From: an uncultured Acidobacteriia bacterium
GTDB lineage: Bacteria > Acidobacteriota > Terriglobia > Bryobacterales > Bryobacteraceae
Assembly (NCBI GenBank): GCA_903900705.1
Contig: CAIUOG010000176.1
Location: 1-64,000, forward strand
Direction: 5' to 3'
DNA: 64,000 nucleotides
Positions 27,267 through 36,289 of the stretch are shown here, piece after piece; positions within the stretch are counted from its first letter, which is position 1; each line of letters starts with the position of its first letter. Under the pieces are notes generated by a model that was given only the letters and a program-made list of their open reading frames with translations, was not told the origin of the DNA and searched no databases. Both the position numbers and the translations under genes were made by a program.

Positions 27267-30079
27267 AGAAGTCGCTGTTCCAATCCGCGTTGGTTGCCGC
27301 CGGCCTTTTGACGGCAGGCCTGACCGCGAGTCTGCAGGGCGCGGCGCCGGTCCGTGAGGAACCGGTCGGCCTGGTTTTGGCCGCCGGGGGAGGGAAGGTG
27401 CTCCGCGCCGGCACCGAAACGCCGCTGGCGGTTCGCTCCGGCGACATTCTTTTTTCCGGTGATTCCCTGAAGTCGGACGCCGGCACGACAGGCTTTCTGT
27501 ACTGCCCCAGCAAAACGTCCCAAATTCTGGAACAGGGCGGCGAGGTGCTGCTGGACTCGAAGGCGCTCAAAGTCAAAACAGGCAAAATGGGTGTTTCGAA
27601 ACCCGTCAATGCCTGTTTCCTGCCGCAGGTGGTTCGCGTCGCGGTTGCCAGTCAGCAGCATTACGGGGTGAGCATGACGCGCGGTCTGGCAAAGCCGGAA
27701 GGCGACGTGATCGCGTTCGATGCATTGCCCGCCGGCGTGCGTGGCCAGTTGGCGCCTCTTGAAGAAGGCCTGCGCGCGAACCCGAACGATGCGCAGATGC
27801 TGGTGGAGGAAGCCTCCGTATTTGACCAGAACAAACTGGAATCGAACGCGCTCGCCGCCTATCGCAAAGCCTCTGTCGTCTGGCCGGACGCCGTCTGGAT
27901 CCGCGGTCGCATCTTCGAACTCGAAGAAGCTCTGGCGACGCAGGCCGCGATCAAAGCAGCCGCAATTTCTCCGGACGCCAAGACCTACGCGATGATCGTC
28001 GGGGTCAGCGAATACCAGAAGCTTCCGAAGGATCTCTTCCTCCAGTTCCCGGCGGCCGACGCGAAATCCTTCGCCGACCACCTTGCCAGTCCGCGCGGCG
28101 GCGGTGTGCCGCAGGATCAGATGCTGGTCCTGACAAACGAACAGGCCACCACAGCCGCCCTCCGCAACGCTTTTCAGACTTTTCTGAAGGCCCGGCCGGG
28201 TAAGAAAGACACCGTGTTCATCCTGCTCGCCGGTCACGGTACAGTGGATTCGCGCGGCGCCTTCATCCTGACCAACGATAGTGACCCGCAGGACCTGTCC
28301 TCCACCGCCATCCCGATGTCTGAGATCCAGGCGCTGGTGGAGGAAGAGCTTTCGAAGGTGGGCCGGGTGGTGCTGCTCGCCGATATCTGCCGCGCCACCA
28401 CCATCGGCAATATTAAGAACGGTTCCATCGGTAGTGCGGTTGAAAAGCTGGGCCAGGCGCCCGGCGAAATGCTGGGCCTGGTGGCCTCCCGTCCTAAAGA
28501 AGTCGGCCTCGAAGGCACGCAGTTTGGTGGCGGCCATGGCGCGTTCACCTACTCCATTCTGCGCGCGCTTGAAGGCAGTGCGGACGCCAATAAAGACCAT
28601 TCGGTCACGGCGGGTGAGTTCATCGACTTTGTTCGCAGTGACGTGGCCAGCCAGACCGGCAACAAACAACATCCCCGCGACTTCGGCAATCTGGAAAACG
28701 CCACGCCCCTGGCCGATCTTTCGAAGGCGGGAATCAACATCACCCGTTTCCGGACCCTGTACGACTCCCGCAATGGCGGCCCGCTGTTCCTCGCTTCCGC
28801 CGCAGACGTTCCGCCGGTGAGCCAGCAGGCGCAGCGCGATATCGACGCCTTCCAGACGGCGTTGAAGGACGGCAAGTTGCTGCCATCCGAACCCGGCAGC
28901 GCCTTCGGCATGATCGACAAACTGCGCGCCGAACTCCAGCCGGAGCTGATGCTCATCCAGGAGAATTCCCTGCGGGTGGCGCTCGAAAACAAGGCGCAAC
29001 AGGTGCTGCTCCACTATCTGGCGGGCGACCAGAACCCCACCTCGAAGAAGGAATTCGACGCCGGTTCGCAGTACATGGAAGCGGCTATGAAGCTTACGCC
29101 CGAGTCCCTGTACCTGCAGGGGCGGGATTCTTTCTTCGCGGGGCGCGCGCTGCTTTTTGAAAAGCAGTTCAGCAAAGCCGCCGACCTGCTGGAAAAGTCT
29201 GTCCGCATCGATCCCGGCGAGGCCTACGGCTACAACGCCCTCGGCATTGCTTATCTGGAACAGGCGGATTTCGCCAAGGCTATTCCGGCCTTCCGGGATG
29301 CTGTTCACCGTGCTCCGAACTGGTCGTATCCGCTGCATAATCTGGCCGTTGCTTCGGTGGAGGCCGGTGATTCCGAGGGAGCAATCCGGGCTTACCAGCA
29401 GGCCATGAAGCTGACCCCGCAGTACAGCTATCTCCCCTACAATCTTGGCCTTGTCTATCAGCGCACCAATCGCAAACGCGAGGCGGAACAGGCTTATCGC
29501 CGCGCTGCGGAAGTGGCGCCGGATTCGGCTGAGCCGCTGAATGCGCTTGGCAGTCTGAAAGCGTCGGAAGGCAAAAATGCGGAGGCCGAGAAGTTCTACA
29601 AATCGGCCCTCGAAAAGAATCCGAACCTGCTGCCGGCCCGCCACAATCTGGCGCTGCTGCTTTCGACCACGAAGGGCCGGGAAGCCGAGGCCATCGAGCT
29701 CTGGAAGAAGAATCTGGCGGATAAACCGGACTTCCTGCCATCCCGTCTGGCGCTCGCGGAACTTCTCGTTAAAAGGGGCGATTCGGCCGGCGCGGTGGAG
29801 CAGTACAAAGAAGTTGTCGCGGCCCGACCGGAATATGTGGCGGCGCGCGTAGCACTTGCAGGAGAATTAACCAAGGCTGGCCAGAAAGAGGCGGCGCTCG
29901 ATCAGCTGCGCGCCGCCGTGAAGCTGGATGGACAGAACGGTTCGCTCTGGGAACAGTTGGGCGATCTTGAACTCGCGCAGAAGAATATGAAAGAATCGCG
30001 TGAAGCTTACGCGAAGGCCCTGCAACTCGGGGCGGTAAAAGCAGACCGCAAACGTCTCCAGACTAAGATGGCATTTTAA
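27263..30079 (+). CDS. caspase-like (peptidase C14) protein with FecR-like N-domain and TPR tail
   Basis: A 938-residue exported protein (signal ending SLQGAAP). Residues about 30-125 resemble a FecR-type domain (GGGKVLRAGTETPLAVRSGD, then KTSQILEQGGEVLLDS). The caspase-like domain spans about 235-490 (TYAMIVGVSEY start) with catalytic His325 in LLAGHGTVDSRG and Cys376 in LLADICRAT, the usual His/Cys dyad positions. At least eight tetratricopeptide repeats follow (about 590-930), probably for protein binding. Translation is coupled to the cyclase (ATGA) and to the hydrolase (TAATG). The signal peptide implies that protease and TPRs are periplasmic or lipid-side, while the cyclase product is cytoplasmic, so any direct gating by cAMP is not obvious. 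Proteolytic activity is inferred. Confidence 0.88.
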   Translation: MKKSLFQSALVAAGLLTAGLTASLQGAAPVREEPVGLVLAAGGGKVLRAGTETPLAVRSGDILFSGDSLKSDAGTTGFLYCPSKTSQILEQGGEVLLDSKALKVKTGKMGVSKPVNACFLPQVVRVAVASQQHYGVSMTRGLAKPEGDVIAFDALPAGVRGQLAPLEEGLRANPNDAQMLVEEASVFDQNKLESNALAAYRKASVVWPDAVWIRGRIFELEEALATQAAIKAAAISPDAKTYAMIVGVSEYQKLPKDLFLQFPAADAKSFADHLASPRGGGVPQDQMLVLTNEQATTAALRNAFQTFLKARPGKKDTVFILLAGHGTVDSRGAFILTNDSDPQDLSSTAIPMSEIQALVEEELSKVGRVVLLADICRATTIGNIKNGSIGSAVEKLGQAPGEMLGLVASRPKEVGLEGTQFGGGHGAFTYSILRALEGSADANKDHSVTAGEFIDFVRSDVASQTGNKQHPRDFGNLENATPLADLSKAGINITRFRTLYDSRNGGPLFLASAADVPPVSQQAQRDIDAFQTALKDGKLLPSEPGSAFGMIDKLRAELQPELMLIQENSLRVALENKAQQVLLHYLAGDQNPTSKKEFDAGSQYMEAAMKLTPESLYLQGRDSFFAGRALLFEKQFSKAADLLEKSVRIDPGEAYGYNALGIAYLEQADFAKAIPAFRDAVHRAPNWSYPLHNLAVASVEAGDSEGAIRAYQQAMKLTPQYSYLPYNLGLVYQRTNRKREAEQAYRRAAEVAPDSAEPLNALGSLKASEGKNAEAEKFYKSALEKNPNLLPARHNLALLLSTTKGREAEAIELWKKNLADKPDFLPSRLALAELLVKRGDSAGAVEQYKEVVAARPEYVAARVALAGELTKAGQKEAALDQLRAAVKLDGQNGSLWEQLGDLELAQKNMKESREAYAKALQLGAVKADRKRLQTKMAF

Positions 30080-30912
30080 TGGCAGAACCCAGGGTACGGC
30101 TCAGGTTCTGGGGAGTGCGGGGCTCGACCCCCACTCCCCAGGTGGAAAATCTTACTTTCGGCGGCAACACGTCCTGCGTCGAGATTCGAACGGCGTCGAA
30201 CGACGTCCTCATTTTTGACGCCGGCAGTGGTATCCGGAATCTGGGCCAGTCCCTCATGAAAGAAGCGGCGGGACAGCCTTTGAACGTCAAACTCTTCCTC
30301 ACCCACTTTCACTGGGATCACATCCAGGGTCTGCCTTTTTTCATCCCCATCTACGGTCCGAAGAATCACGTCTCGTTCTTTACCGGAATTGAAGGACGGC
30401 CGCTCCAGGAAACGCTGGAAGGCCAGATGGCGAAGCCGTATTTCCCCGTCGACTTCGATCAGGTGGCTGCGCGCCGCGACTTCAACACCATCGAACCCGG
30501 TGGCCATGTGCAGGCTGGCGGGGTCAAGATCATTCCGTTTCCGCTGAACCATCCGCAGAATGCCGCGGGCTACCGGATTGAAGCCGATGGAGCCGTAATC
30601 GTCTATGCGACTGACTACGAACACGGCCATCCAAAGCTCGATAACGTCCTTCGCGACTACGCTCAGGGCGCCGACATCCTCATCTGCGACTCCCAGTACA
30701 CTCCCATTGAATATGAGAAGCACAGGGGTTGGGGCCACAGCACCTGGCTCAATGGTGTGCACGTTGCCCGCGACGCGAAAGCGAAGCAATTGTTCCTCTT
30801 CCATCACGACCCCACCCACGACGACCAGCAGATGATGCGCATCACCGAAGATGCCCGCATGCAGTTCGAGAACACCACCGCCGCCTGGGAAGGGTTCGCC
30901 GCCGTTTTATAG
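30079..30912 (+). CDS. MBL-fold metallo-hydrolase (PhnP/COG1235-like)
   Basis: A 277-residue cytoplasmic protein whose ATG overlaps the preceding TAA. The N-terminus RLRFWGVRGSTPTP and GGNTSCVEIR are signature segments of a metallo-beta-lactamase-fold group often labelled class II cyclic-phosphodiesterase-like or PhnP-like. The metal ligands are THFHWDH (HxHxDH), the His of FPLNHPQN, the Asp of YATDYEHGH and the His of FLFHHDPTHDD. Genomic coupling to an adenylate cyclase makes cyclic-nucleotide or phosphodiester hydrolysis a reasonable guess, which would end the signal. The family also includes nucleases and phosphonate enzymes, so the substrate is uncertain. Confidence 0.9.
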   Translation: MAEPRVRLRFWGVRGSTPTPQVENLTFGGNTSCVEIRTASNDVLIFDAGSGIRNLGQSLMKEAAGQPLNVKLFLTHFHWDHIQGLPFFIPIYGPKNHVSFFTGIEGRPLQETLEGQMAKPYFPVDFDQVAARRDFNTIEPGGHVQAGGVKIIPFPLNHPQNAAGYRIEADGAVIVYATDYEHGHPKLDNVLRDYAQGADILICDSQYTPIEYEKHRGWGHSTWLNGVHVARDAKAKQLFLFHHDPTHDDQQMMRITEDARMQFENTTAAWEGFAAVL

Positions 30913-30988
30913 ATTTCCAAAAAGTTTCCGGGCATTTGTCGAACTCCGCCAGTTCCTCTCGTCGTATGCATGAAGGAGAAACATCCAC

Positions 30989-31336
30989 ATGAAATACGCC
31001 ATGCTGATCTACACAGACCAGGCCGCTGAGAGTTCCCGGACGGCGGAGGAACAACAGGCCATAATGGTCGGCTATCACGGTTTCACCACCGAAGTCCGGG
31101 AAAAGGATCTCTACAAAGCGGGTGAGGCGCTTCACCCCACTACCTCCGCCACCACCGTGCGGGTACGTGACGGTCGCACCGTGACCACGGACGGCCCCTT
31201 TGCTGAAACCAAAGAACAACTGGGCGGCTTTTACATTCTGGACTGCAAAGATCTGGATGAAGCGATCGAGTATGCCGCGAAGATTCCCGGCGCGGCGCAT
31301 GGCTCGGTTGAGGTGCGGCCCATCGTGATCTGGTAG
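30989..31336 (+). CDS. YCII-related (DGPF-domain) protein
   Basis: A 115-residue dimeric ferredoxin-like-fold protein. The start is supported by AAGGAG upstream of the ATG. The N-terminus MKYAMLIYTD and the central TTDGPFAETKEQLGGFYIL are the hallmark DGPF motif. The family function is unclear. These genes are typical targets of ECF42 sigma factors encoded beside them, and one follows here after 21 bases. Confidence 0.92.
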   Translation: MKYAMLIYTDQAAESSRTAEEQQAIMVGYHGFTTEVREKDLYKAGEALHPTTSATTVRVRDGRTVTTDGPFAETKEQLGGFYILDCKDLDEAIEYAAKIPGAAHGSVEVRPIVIW

Positions 31337-31357
31337 CGGGGCGCGTTCCGGAGACAG

Positions 31358-32566
31358 ATGCCGCCGGCTATTGACGAAGTCTTTCACAACGAATCGGGCC
31401 GGATCCTCGCTTCACTGATCCGGCTCTCCGGTTCGTTCGACCTTGCCGAGGAGGCCCTGCAGGACGCTTTTACCCAGGCCTGCCAGACCTGGCCGGAGCA
31501 GGGAACTCCCCTCAACCCGGCCGCGTGGCTGCTGACCACGGCGCGCCGCAGACTGATCGACGCCGTCCGCCGACAGCGTACCCGGACTGACAACGCCGCC
31601 GCGCTCACCCACGACATCCTCCTGCGTCAGGAAAGCGAATCTCCGGACATGCCAACCGTACTTCAGGACGACCGTCTGCGTTTGATTTTCACCTGCTGCC
31701 ATCCGGCGCTCAACCGTGATGCCCAGGTGGCCCTGACTCTCCGGACCCTGGGCGGGCTGACTACTTCTGAAATCGCCCGGTCGTTCCTTGTCCCGGAACC
31801 CACCCTGGCCCAGCGAATCGTCCGCGCGAAGAACAAGATTCGCGACGCCCGTATTCCCTACGAAGTCCCGACGCGCGATCGTCTGCCCGAACGTCTGGCT
31901 TCAGTTCAGACCGTGATCTATCTCATCTTCAACGAGGGGTACGCCAGTACGTCCGCCAGCAGCCTGGTTCGGGGCGATCTGTGCGGCGAAGCCCTCCGGC
32001 TGGGCCGGGTTCTCTGTGAACTGCTGCCGGAGGACACGGAAAACCGGGGGCTGCTCGCCCTGATGCTGCTGCAGGATTCCCGCCGCAATTCGCGCACCGG
32101 CCCGAACGGCGAACTCGTGACGCTGGAAGACCAGGACCGCACTCTCTGGAATCAGACTGCGATCCGGGAGGCCCTGGTGCTGTTGCCGCTCTCTGGCGGC
32201 CCCTATTCATTGCAGGCGCTGATCGCGGCCACGCACGCACGCGCCGCATCGCCCGCGCAGACGGACTGGCGTCGCATTGCGGCACTTTATCAGGAACTGC
32301 TGCAACAGATTCCCACCGCCGTTGTCGCGCTGAACCACGCGGTTGCCATCGCCATGGCCGAGGGTTACGAGCAGGGACTTGAACTCATCGACCGCATTCC
32401 GGAACTGGAGAGCTACCACCTGTACCACGCCGCCCGCGCGGATCTGCTGCGCAGACTGGAGCGCCCGGCAGACGCGGCGGCGGCTTATCGCCGCGCATTG
32501 ACGCTGGTCACCAACCCGATTGAACGCGAATATCTCAGCCGGCGTCTTCGACAACTCGCGCCGTAA
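31358..32566 (+). CDS. ECF42-type RNA polymerase sigma factor with C-terminal TPR-like extension
   Basis: A 402-residue protein. Regions sigma2 (EEALQDAFTQACQTWPEQGTP) and sigma4 (TLRTLGGLTTSEIARSFLVP) are followed by a long helical C-terminal extension containing FNEGYASTS and the TPR-like end AADAAAAYRRALTLV. ECF42 sigma factors carry this extension, lack a classical anti-sigma factor and control adjacent DGPF genes, matching the YCII gene just upstream. The last 32 bases overlap the convergent xseA gene. It probably autoregulates the pair. Confidence 0.93.
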   Translation: MPPAIDEVFHNESGRILASLIRLSGSFDLAEEALQDAFTQACQTWPEQGTPLNPAAWLLTTARRRLIDAVRRQRTRTDNAAALTHDILLRQESESPDMPTVLQDDRLRLIFTCCHPALNRDAQVALTLRTLGGLTTSEIARSFLVPEPTLAQRIVRAKNKIRDARIPYEVPTRDRLPERLASVQTVIYLIFNEGYASTSASSLVRGDLCGEALRLGRVLCELLPEDTENRGLLALMLLQDSRRNSRTGPNGELVTLEDQDRTLWNQTAIREALVLLPLSGGPYSLQALIAATHARAASPAQTDWRRIAALYQELLQQIPTAVVALNHAVAIAMAEGYEQGLELIDRIPELESYHLYHAARADLLRRLERPADAAAAYRRALTLVTNPIEREYLSRRLRQLAP

Positions 32567-33935
32567 GCGCGTCCTTTTCGAACAGCACCCGCAGTTCTTC
32601 GCCCGGCCCGGTCTGCAGCGCGGTTTTCAGAATCTCGCCGCGCTCATTCAGCACGATGGCATAGCCGCGCGCGAGCACGGAACGGGGATTCAGCTGCCCC
32701 AGCTTGGCATCGAGCGTCTCATAGCGCTGCATCTTCTTCGTCAAAGAAGCCTTCATGAGGCGCGCCAGCAGTGCCGTTCCATAGGTGAGCCGTTCGCGGT
32801 CCCGCCGGAGCCGTGGCCGCAGATCGAAGTAGCGGAGTTTTTCTTCGAGAGCACGCCGTTTCTTCTCCTGCGCGGCCAGTTGTCGTCGCATGGCCGACCG
32901 GAGGCGCTCTTCGGCATCGTCCACGCGCTGCGTGCGCCGCGAAAGCGCCCGGTGCAGCAGCGAGGTTGCCCGGTCGATGGCCTGTTCATGGAGTCGCCGC
33001 GCGAGCATCGCCAGGCGGTACCGCACCAGCTGGATCATCCGGGCTTCCAGCGCCGCCACGCGGTCCAGCACCTCCTGCCTGGTACAGATCACCATTTCCG
33101 CGGCAGCCGAGGGCGTGGGCGCGCGCAGATCCGCCACGAAATCCGCAATCGTGACGTCGGTTTCGTGTCCCACGGCGGAGATCACCGGCACCGGCGACTC
33201 AAAGATCGCCCGCGCCACCACCTCTTCATTGAAGGTCCAAAGGTCTTCGAGGGACCCGCCGCCGCGCGCGACGACAATCACTTCCGCCCAGCCGGTCTGT
33301 CCGAAATACGCGATGCCCCGGCATACGTCTTCCATGGAGCCGACCCCCTGCACGCGCGCCGGGAACAGCCGGATGTGGACGCCGGGGAAGCGCCGCGAGA
33401 GGATCTCCACAAAATCCCGGATCACAGCGCCCTGGGGAGCCGTCACAATGCCGATCCGTTGCGGAAAGCGGGGCAGCGGGCGCTTCCGGGATTGCTCGAA
33501 CAAGCCCTCCTGCAGCAACCGCTGCTTCAGGAGTTCAAAGGCTATTTGCAACGCGCCCTCGCCGCGCGGCTCAATCGCCTCCACCACGAACTGGTACTCG
33601 CTGCGCTGCTCGTAGATATCGACGCGTCCGCGCACCAGCACCGCCACGCCATCCTTCGGCTTGAACTTCAGCCGCCAGTAAGAAAGCTTCCAGCAGACGC
33701 ACTTGATCTGCGCCTCGCTGTCTTTCAGCGTGAAATAGCAATGGCCGCTCGGGACGAGTTTTGTTCCGGAGATTTCGCCGGAAAGCCAGATGTTGGTGAA
33801 GCTGCGTTCGATGGTGGCGCGCAGGGAATCGCTGAGCTCCCGGAGGGAGTAGATGCGGCGCTCCGGTGGTTTGGGTGCGGGCGGGGGCTCCGGTTTTGCG
33901 TTTGCCCGCGGACCGAATAGATCGAACTGTTCCAA
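32535..33935 (-). CDS. xseA: exodeoxyribonuclease VII large subunit
   Basis: A 466-residue cytoplasmic nuclease subunit that, with XseB, degrades single-stranded DNA from either end. The OB-fold N-domain (YSLRELSDSLRATIERSF, IWLSGEISG, GHCYFTLKD) and the catalytic segment (RIGIVTAPQGAVIRDFVEILSRRFP, VIVVARGGGSLEDLW, VPVISAVGHETDVTIADFVADLRAPTPSAAAE) are fully conserved. A coiled coil covers about 260-400. Translation seems to start at the TTG at 33935; no strong ribosome site is visible. xseB is not in the window. The receptor gene ends 9 bases upstream on the same strand. Confidence 0.96.
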   Translation of the reverse strand: MEQFDLFGPRANAKPEPPPAPKPPERRIYSLRELSDSLRATIERSFTNIWLSGEISGTKLVPSGHCYFTLKDSEAQIKCVCWKLSYWRLKFKPKDGVAVLVRGRVDIYEQRSEYQFVVEAIEPRGEGALQIAFELLKQRLLQEGLFEQSRKRPLPRFPQRIGIVTAPQGAVIRDFVEILSRRFPGVHIRLFPARVQGVGSMEDVCRGIAYFGQTGWAEVIVVARGGGSLEDLWTFNEEVVARAIFESPVPVISAVGHETDVTIADFVADLRAPTPSAAAEMVICTRQEVLDRVAALEARMIQLVRYRLAMLARRLHEQAIDRATSLLHRALSRRTQRVDDAEERLRSAMRRQLAAQEKKRRALEEKLRYFDLRPRLRRDRERLTYGTALLARLMKASLTKKMQRYETLDAKLGQLNPRSVLARGYAIVLNERGEILKTALQTGPGEELRVLFEKDALTARVVEDAG

Positions 33936-33944
33936 GTTCTGAGT

Positions 33945-36206
33945 TTACCGTTCGAACAGAATCCCCACAGAAGGCAGAATGGGCAGCATTTTGTCGAGCG
34001 TGACAGAGGTCTGTCCGGTCTTCGTGTTATAGCTGTTCAGACTGTCGAACAGGTAGTTCGTCCGGTTCGTCAGGTTGATCAGTTCGCCATAGAACGTGAT
34101 CTTCCACTTGTCGCGGGTCCACGATTTATTGACACGAATGTCGGTCCGCTGGTAGTAATCGAGCCGCAGCTGATTGCGGGCCGGCGCGAGGAAGTACACG
34201 CCATTGGTCCGCGTCAGATAGCCGGGGATCGGGAAGCCGCTGCCGTAGCTCGAATGGAGGCTCAGATTCACGCTGGGCCGGAGCCGGTAGCTGCCGTAAA
34301 TATTCACGGTGTGGCGCTGATCGAAGTCACTGGGGAAGCGCGCTCCGGTCACGCCTTCCCGCATCCCTGTTCCGCCGTAGGCATAAGACACCCACCCGGT
34401 GAACCGGTTCGCGCTGGTGCGCTGCACAAAGAATTCCGCGCCGCGCGAATAGCCGCGCAGGGACGTTGTATAGGCCGGCCCCACGGGCGGAACAAACACC
34501 TTGCCGGCGGTGAACCGGGGATCCGCCAAAGGTTGAAAGGGCAGATCGCGGTCGGCCCGGTTATAAAACTCCGCCCGGAACCGCAGCCGTTCGGTGAACC
34601 TCTGTTCCACTGCCGCGAGTGCATGGTTCGACCGGATCGGCAGCAGCCCGCGGCCCCCCAGCGGCGACGTCAGCAGAGACACTTCGGGGAACTGCGCGTA
34701 TTGCCCCCAGCCGAGCTGCACCCGAGTGGATGCCGTCACGATCATCGATGCCGAGGCCTGCGGCGTGCCTGTGGAAACGCCATCAATCGAGTGATGATCC
34801 CCGCGCACGCCCGCCGAAAGATGCAGTCGTCCGCCCAGGGCGGTCCACGACTGCTGCACAAACCCGCCCCCCAGCGCGCCTGTGCCGTTAAAGTGATCGA
34901 GCAGGCGGGCCGGCGACGTCAGCGACTGATACTGCGCGGTAAAGCCTTCGTTCCGCAGCCGCCGCACCGACGCGCCGAAATCGAGCGTCGCATTCGCTCC
35001 CTCCGTCCACGATCCGCTGGTGTTCGCCACCCACTCGCCATAAAATCCGTCACCGAGCCGCAGACCGCCCGGACTGTTGTTGTCATACTTCTCGCGCATC
35101 CACGCCGCGTGCGTCACAATTGCCACCCGCGCCGATGGGGTAAACTTCCAGCCCAGATTTCCCAGCGTGTAGTTGTATCCGGCCCTGGCGAGGGAGTTCA
35201 GGCCCAGACCTGTCGCTTTCGAGCGGTCGAGTGAGGAAAAGCTCTCCAGCACGTAGAGAGTCAGGTTATTCTTTGGCGTCAGGTCATACGTGAAGCGTCC
35301 CTGCACGTCTTCCAGTCCGAAGACCAGCGAACTGCCGTCATTCGGCGCAATGCGTCCGATGATGTACTGCAGATAGCTCTTGCGGGTTGCCACCAGCCAG
35401 CTGCCGCGATTCTTCCTGCTGAACGGAGCTTTGAGTGGTCCCTCCGCCACGAAGCCCGCGTTCGACATGCTCGCCTCCGCCCGGAACGTGGTGGCGGAAC
35501 GGCTGCCGTCCCGCGTGTGCACGTCGAGGATGCCGGCGCTGCGGTCCTCAAACCGCTGCGGAAACGCCCCCTCGTGCAGTTCCAGATTCTCCACCATGTC
35601 GCCATTGAAAGCGGCCCCGGAGCCCGTTACGTTCTGCCCGGCCAGCATGTGGAAGGGCTGGTGCAGCAGCACGTTATCGAGGAAGAGCCCGATGCGGCTG
35701 TAGTCCGCCCCGCGAAGGGAAAAGCGCGCGTCGAAATCGTTATTGGACGTTACGCCCGGCAGGCTTTGCACGGCGCGCAGCGGATCGTCGGCCAGCACGC
35801 TGGCCAGGTTTTTGATATCGTTCCCCGCCAGCGTGAGTGTCGACGGGCTGTCCTGGCGCGCCGTCTCAAACGGCCCCGCCGTCACCTCCACGGTATCGGT
35901 CCGCCGAAAGCTGTCGGGGCTCAGGACGATCTCAAACTGCTTTGTTTCCTCGGCCGCCTCCACACGAAAGGGCCGGTTCACGGTGTGATAGCCGACGGTG
36001 GAAACGGCGAGCGTATAGTCACCCGGCGGGACATCGGGAATGGCGAAGCGGCCCGCGGCATCCGACACCGCGCGGAGTTCAGCTTTACCCAGGCGCACGG
36101 CCACGTTGGCGAGTGGCTCGCCGCCGCGGGCATCGGTAACTACGCCCGAAACCACCGCGGCCCGCGCCGCGAGGCCGGCCAAAAACAGAAGTACTGCCAC
36201 GCGCAT
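33945..36206 (-). CDS. TonB-dependent receptor with carboxypeptidase-regulatory domain
   Basis: A 753-residue outer-membrane protein from the ATG at 36206 (MRVAVLLFLAGLAARAAVV signal). The regulatory-like domain VVSGVVTDARGGEPLANVAVRLG is followed by a plug (PSTLTLAGNDIKNLASVLADDPLRAVQSLPGV, SLRGADYSRIGLFLDNVLL) and a barrel ending PILPSVGILFER. It is shorter than the Oar-like receptor at 21953 and closer to classical TonB receptors. The ligand is unknown. xseA lies 9 bases downstream, so some readthrough transcription of the housekeeping gene is likely. Confidence 0.92.
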   Translation of the reverse strand: MRVAVLLFLAGLAARAAVVSGVVTDARGGEPLANVAVRLGKAELRAVSDAAGRFAIPDVPPGDYTLAVSTVGYHTVNRPFRVEAAEETKQFEIVLSPDSFRRTDTVEVTAGPFETARQDSPSTLTLAGNDIKNLASVLADDPLRAVQSLPGVTSNNDFDARFSLRGADYSRIGLFLDNVLLHQPFHMLAGQNVTGSGAAFNGDMVENLELHEGAFPQRFEDRSAGILDVHTRDGSRSATTFRAEASMSNAGFVAEGPLKAPFSRKNRGSWLVATRKSYLQYIIGRIAPNDGSSLVFGLEDVQGRFTYDLTPKNNLTLYVLESFSSLDRSKATGLGLNSLARAGYNYTLGNLGWKFTPSARVAIVTHAAWMREKYDNNSPGGLRLGDGFYGEWVANTSGSWTEGANATLDFGASVRRLRNEGFTAQYQSLTSPARLLDHFNGTGALGGGFVQQSWTALGGRLHLSAGVRGDHHSIDGVSTGTPQASASMIVTASTRVQLGWGQYAQFPEVSLLTSPLGGRGLLPIRSNHALAAVEQRFTERLRFRAEFYNRADRDLPFQPLADPRFTAGKVFVPPVGPAYTTSLRGYSRGAEFFVQRTSANRFTGWVSYAYGGTGMREGVTGARFPSDFDQRHTVNIYGSYRLRPSVNLSLHSSYGSGFPIPGYLTRTNGVYFLAPARNQLRLDYYQRTDIRVNKSWTRDKWKITFYGELINLTNRTNYLFDSLNSYNTKTGQTSVTLDKMLPILPSVGILFER

Positions 36207-36289
36207 CGTTATCACCTTCGTCAGTCCGAAGTTATCACGCAAAACACGCTAAGCTTACGGGGAAGTCCCTTCACCTGAGGAAATACAAA

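Noticed and set aside
27206-29644. 812-residue minus-strand open frame
   Set aside because: Antisense to the caspase-like protein; GC-rich third positions explain it.
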